Positions 61,440 to 64,000 of a stretch of 64,000 bases of DNA are shown in pieces. The notes beneath the pieces are model-generated. The model saw only the letters and a program-made list of their open reading frames with translations, was not told the DNA's origin and did not search any database. Positions within the stretch are counted from its first letter, which is position 1. Each line of letters opens with the position of its first letter. Source of the stretch: CAZLIC01 sp964559535 (lineage in GTDB: Bacteria; Pseudomonadota; Alphaproteobacteria; Rhodobacterales; Rhodobacteraceae); the NCBI GenBank assembly GCA_964559535.1, contig CAZLIC010000001.1, positions 124,001 to 188,000 of the forward strand. The letters are read 5' to 3'. Position numbers and translations under genes: made by a program.

Positions 61440-63347
61440 ATGCCCTTCACGCTGACCGAAGGTCCGGATTCCTTCCCCACCTCCCAGGACAATTCGCAGG
61501 ACGACATCATCAATGCCCTTGGCGGCAACGATACGGTGAACGCCGGAACGGGCGCCGATACCGTTGTGGCCGGCGGCGGCAGCGACAGCGTGCTGGGCGA
61601 AGGCGGGGGCGACCTGCTGGATGGCAACGGCGGAAACGACACCATCTTCGGCGGCGCGGGCAACGATGTGCTGGGCGGACAGGAAGACGACGACAGCCTG
61701 CTGGGCGAGGGCGGCAACGACGAACTTGCGGGCGGCACCGGGCAAGACAGCCTGTTCGGCGGAACTGACGACGACAGGCTGAACGGCGAAGGCGGCAACG
61801 ATTCGCTCGATGGCGGGAACGGGAATGATTCCCTGGTGGGTGGCGCCGGGGCCGACATCCTGACGGGCGGCGGCGGCAACGACACGCTGGTCACCGGTCT
61901 GGACGGTGACACCGCCGATGGCGGCGATGGCGATGACCTGTTCCGGCTGGACAACCCCGGCCAAGGCAGCATCACCGGCGGCACCGGAACCGACACGGTC
62001 ACGGGCGGCACCACGTTTGACCTGACGGGCTTCACCCTCGGCGGCGTGGAAGTGCTGCTGATCGAAACCGGCCTGATCGGCGTCACCAATGCCGTCGGCT
62101 TTTCGGCGCAGTTCGCCGCCTTCAGCCGCATCGCCGATACGTTCGCCCTGTCCGATGTCACCCGGCTGGTGATCGCCGACAGCGGAACGGTCGATTTCTC
62201 GTTGAAGCTTGATCCCGGCGTGAAGCTGCATGTCACCATTGGCGACAATGCGGGCGGCAACGTGACAGCCGGCGCAGGTGACGACACCATCATCGGCACT
62301 TCCGGCAACGATGTGCTGGCTGGCGGCGGCGGCAATGACCTGCTGTCGGGCGGCGAGGGCGCCAACACGCTGGACGGCGGGGCAGGCATCGATACGATGG
62401 AAGGCGGCAGCGGCAACGACATCTTCGTGGTCAGCGATCAAGGTGACGTCGTGAACTCTGGCGACGGGGTAGACGAGGTGCGCACCGCGCTGGGCACCTA
62501 CACCGTCCACCAGTTCATCGAACGCGCCGTCTACACCGGCAGCGGCAACTGGAACGTCACCGGGTCCACCGGGCTGGGCGCCAGCGGCAGCAACATCATC
62601 ATCGGCGGCAACGGGCGCGACAGCATCCACGGCGGCATCGGCACGTTTTCAGGCGACGACGGCCTGTTTGGCGGCCGCGGCAACGACAGCCTGACCGGCG
62701 ACTTCGGGTTCGACTGGCTGGATGGCGGCAAGGGCCGCGACACCATGGCGGGCGGGGCCGACAGCGACACCTATGTGGTGGACAACGCCGGTGACGTGAT
62801 CATCGAACAGGCAGGCGGCGGCACCGACGTGGTGGAGTCGAAGATCGACTGGACGCTGGGCGCCAACCTGGAATTCCTGACGCTGACCGGCAAGCGTGAC
62901 CGCACCGGTACCGGCAACGACCTGGACAACACGATGACCGGCAACGCGGGCAAGAACGCGCTGTCCGGCGGCATCGGCAACGACACGATCCGCGGGCTTG
63001 ATGCCGCCGACACGCTGACCGGGGGCACCGGGGCGGATGTGTTCCAGTTCATGGCGCTGCGCGACAGCGGGCCGCAGGCCAGTTCGCGCGACACGATTGC
63101 GGACTTCAACGGAACCGAGGGTGACCGCATCGACCTGTCGGCGCTGGACGCCGCGGCGTCGCAGGGTGGCGACCAGGCCTTTGCGCTGGACCTCGACAAC
63201 AGCTTCTCCGAAGGCGAAATCCGCATCATGCTGGTGGCCGCCGGGCAATATCTGGTCGAGGCGAACGCCGATGCCGATGGCGGTGCCGAGTTCTCGATCA
63301 GCGTTTTCTCGGCCACCGCGCCGGTCGCGGGCGACTTCACCTTGTGA
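61440..63347 (+). CDS. RTX calcium-binding repeat protein, probably type I secreted
   Basis: A 635-residue acidic protein made of RTX nonapeptides (GGxGxDxUx), for example GGNDTIFGGAGNDVLGG, in two blocks at about residues 25-175 and 280-340, with more near 400-440 and 490-540. The final ~90 residues (TIADFNGTEGDRIDLSALDA) are the typical C-terminal M10-serralysin/haemolysin-type region with an uncleaved type I secretion signal. No enzymatic domain is seen, so it may be an adhesin or surface-layer protein. No ABC exporter lies nearby. Confidence 0.87.
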   Translation: MPFTLTEGPDSFPTSQDNSQDDIINALGGNDTVNAGTGADTVVAGGGSDSVLGEGGGDLLDGNGGNDTIFGGAGNDVLGGQEDDDSLLGEGGNDELAGGTGQDSLFGGTDDDRLNGEGGNDSLDGGNGNDSLVGGAGADILTGGGGNDTLVTGLDGDTADGGDGDDLFRLDNPGQGSITGGTGTDTVTGGTTFDLTGFTLGGVEVLLIETGLIGVTNAVGFSAQFAAFSRIADTFALSDVTRLVIADSGTVDFSLKLDPGVKLHVTIGDNAGGNVTAGAGDDTIIGTSGNDVLAGGGGNDLLSGGEGANTLDGGAGIDTMEGGSGNDIFVVSDQGDVVNSGDGVDEVRTALGTYTVHQFIERAVYTGSGNWNVTGSTGLGASGSNIIIGGNGRDSIHGGIGTFSGDDGLFGGRGNDSLTGDFGFDWLDGGKGRDTMAGGADSDTYVVDNAGDVIIEQAGGGTDVVESKIDWTLGANLEFLTLTGKRDRTGTGNDLDNTMTGNAGKNALSGGIGNDTIRGLDAADTLTGGTGADVFQFMALRDSGPQASSRDTIADFNGTEGDRIDLSALDAAASQGGDQAFALDLDNSFSEGEIRIMLVAAGQYLVEANADADGGAEFSISVFSATAPVAGDFTL

Positions 63348-63350
63348 ACG

Positions 63351-63373
63351 CCCTTTTCTGCGAACGAAAAGGG
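63351..63373. terminator. hairpin after the RTX gene
   Basis: CCCTTTTC-TGCGAAC-GAAAAGGG, a perfect 8-bp stem three bases after the stop codon. It lies upstream of uvrB. Confidence 0.55.
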
Positions 63374-63404
63374 AATAGATTGCGGCGGCTGACCGGAGAG
63401 TCCC

Positions 63405-64000
63405 ATGCCGCACAACAACACCAACGCGCTTGACCCGCGCCCCGATGTGCTGACCAAGCCGAAACTGGAAGGCGGGCGCCGCTTCGTGCTGCAGGCCCCG
63501 TTCCAGCCTGCAGGCGACCAGCCGACGGCGATTGCCGAACTGGTGGGCGGCATCGAGGCCGGCGAGCAGAACCAGGTGCTGCTGGGCGCCACCGGCACCG
63601 GCAAGACCTTCACCATGGCCAAGATCATCGAGGAAACCCAGCGCCCGGCCATCATCCTGGCGCCGAACAAGACGCTGGCCGCGCAGTTGTACGGCGAATT
63701 CAAGGGCTTCTTCCCCGAGAACTCGGTCGAGTACTTCGTGAGCTACTACGACTACTACCAGCCCGAGGCCTATGTGCCGCGGACCGACACCTACATCGAG
63801 AAGGAAAGCCAGATCAACGAACAGATCGACCGGATGCGCCACTCGGCCACCCGGGCGCTGCTGGAACGTGATGACGTGATCATCGTCGCCTCGGTCTCGT
63901 GCATCTACGGCATCGGCTCGGTCGAAACCTATTCTGCCATGACGCAGGACCTGATCACCGGCGCCACCTACGACATGCGCAAGGTGCTGGCCGAACTGAC
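63405..64000 (+). CDS. uvrB: excinuclease ABC subunit B (3' end outside the window)
   Basis: The first ~198 residues of the UvrB helicase-like subunit of nucleotide excision repair. Walker A (LLGATGTGKTFT) and the beta-hairpin that probes damage (VEYFVSYYDYYQPEAYVP) are clear, and VSCIYGIGS follows. GGAGAG lies six bases before ATG 63405. The gene runs off the window's right edge. Confidence 0.96.
   Translation, partial: MPHNNTNALDPRPDVLTKPKLEGGRRFVLQAPFQPAGDQPTAIAELVGGIEAGEQNQVLLGATGTGKTFTMAKIIEETQRPAIILAPNKTLAAQLYGEFKGFFPENSVEYFVSYYDYYQPEAYVPRTDTYIEKESQINEQIDRMRHSATRALLERDDVIIVASVSCIYGIGSVETYSAMTQDLITGATYDMRKVLAEL

Noticed and set aside
63346..63365. GAAC...GAAC upstream of uvrB as an alphaproteobacterial SOS box
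   Set aside because: The two GAAC words are separated by 12 bases, not the 7 expected (GAAC-N7-GAAC), and they lie within a terminator-like hairpin.

Overview
The window looks like a chromosomal piece of a GC-rich alphaproteobacterium of the order Rhodobacterales (Rhodobacter/Gemmobacter/Tabrizicola-like). Supporting signs are the petABC (bc1) order, the fused-style ribA, the DUF2794-cupin pair, the class 3 asparaginase, many ATGA/TGATG stop-start overlaps, and REP-like and terminator hairpins typical of that group. The exact genus cannot be read from sequence alone.

Region 1 (1-17.3 kb) is mostly core. It holds ribA (5' cut by the window edge) with an L,D-transpeptidase, an amylosucrase, a CRTAC1-type FG-GAP protein coupled to a vanadium-haloperoxidase-like enzyme, a YceI-OmpA fusion with a small CxxCH protein, the cytochrome bc1 operon, a PAP2/outer-membrane pair that may modify lipid A, rlmN, a NYN-domain protein, an IalB-like protein, an asparaginase, DUF2794 and a cupin.

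Region 2 (17.3-33.8 kb) is an accessory island. It has a MarR regulator divergent from a small membrane protein, with a pair of operator-like palindromes. It also has SDR and IS66 remnants, a Fic protein, a chimeric GNAT protein, wrecked plasmid/ICE-type small genes with a 58-bp IS110 scar, and a HipAB-like toxin-antitoxin locus with repeated operators. A copper-handling cluster follows. Its plus arm carries a small Cys/His protein, a Met-rich multicopper oxidase and a TlpA-like thioredoxin. Its minus arm is a seven-gene operon: lnt, a 57-aa membrane protein, SCO, PCuAC, SCO, M23 peptidase, DUF411. The minus arm starts at a MerR-type promoter with a 19-bp spacer. A complete IS110-family transposase gene closes the island, with a possible bridge-RNA region upstream of it.

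Region 3 (33.8-47.5 kb) is core. It contains the nucleoside salvage operon cdd-deoA-deoB-add-upp, a SPOR-domain protein, an acyl-CoA synthetase, an EamA transporter, thymidine kinase, a DEAD-box helicase and several small secreted or regulatory proteins.

Region 4 (47.5-64 kb) has a low-GC orphan secreted gene, carB divergent from pabB-pabC, a hydrolase/VOC dioxygenase pair, aspS, tRNA-Arg(TCT), a GNAT/secreted-protein pair, an NDUFS4-like complex I accessory protein, a methyltransferase, an RTX repeat protein and the start of uvrB. The most striking item here is an in-frame insertion of roughly 55-60 residues in AspS, carried on a short patch with foreign-looking codon use.

Gene starts were chosen from visible ribosome binding sites, overlaps with upstream stops and family N-termini. 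All functional names rest on motifs recognised by eye; no database search was possible.
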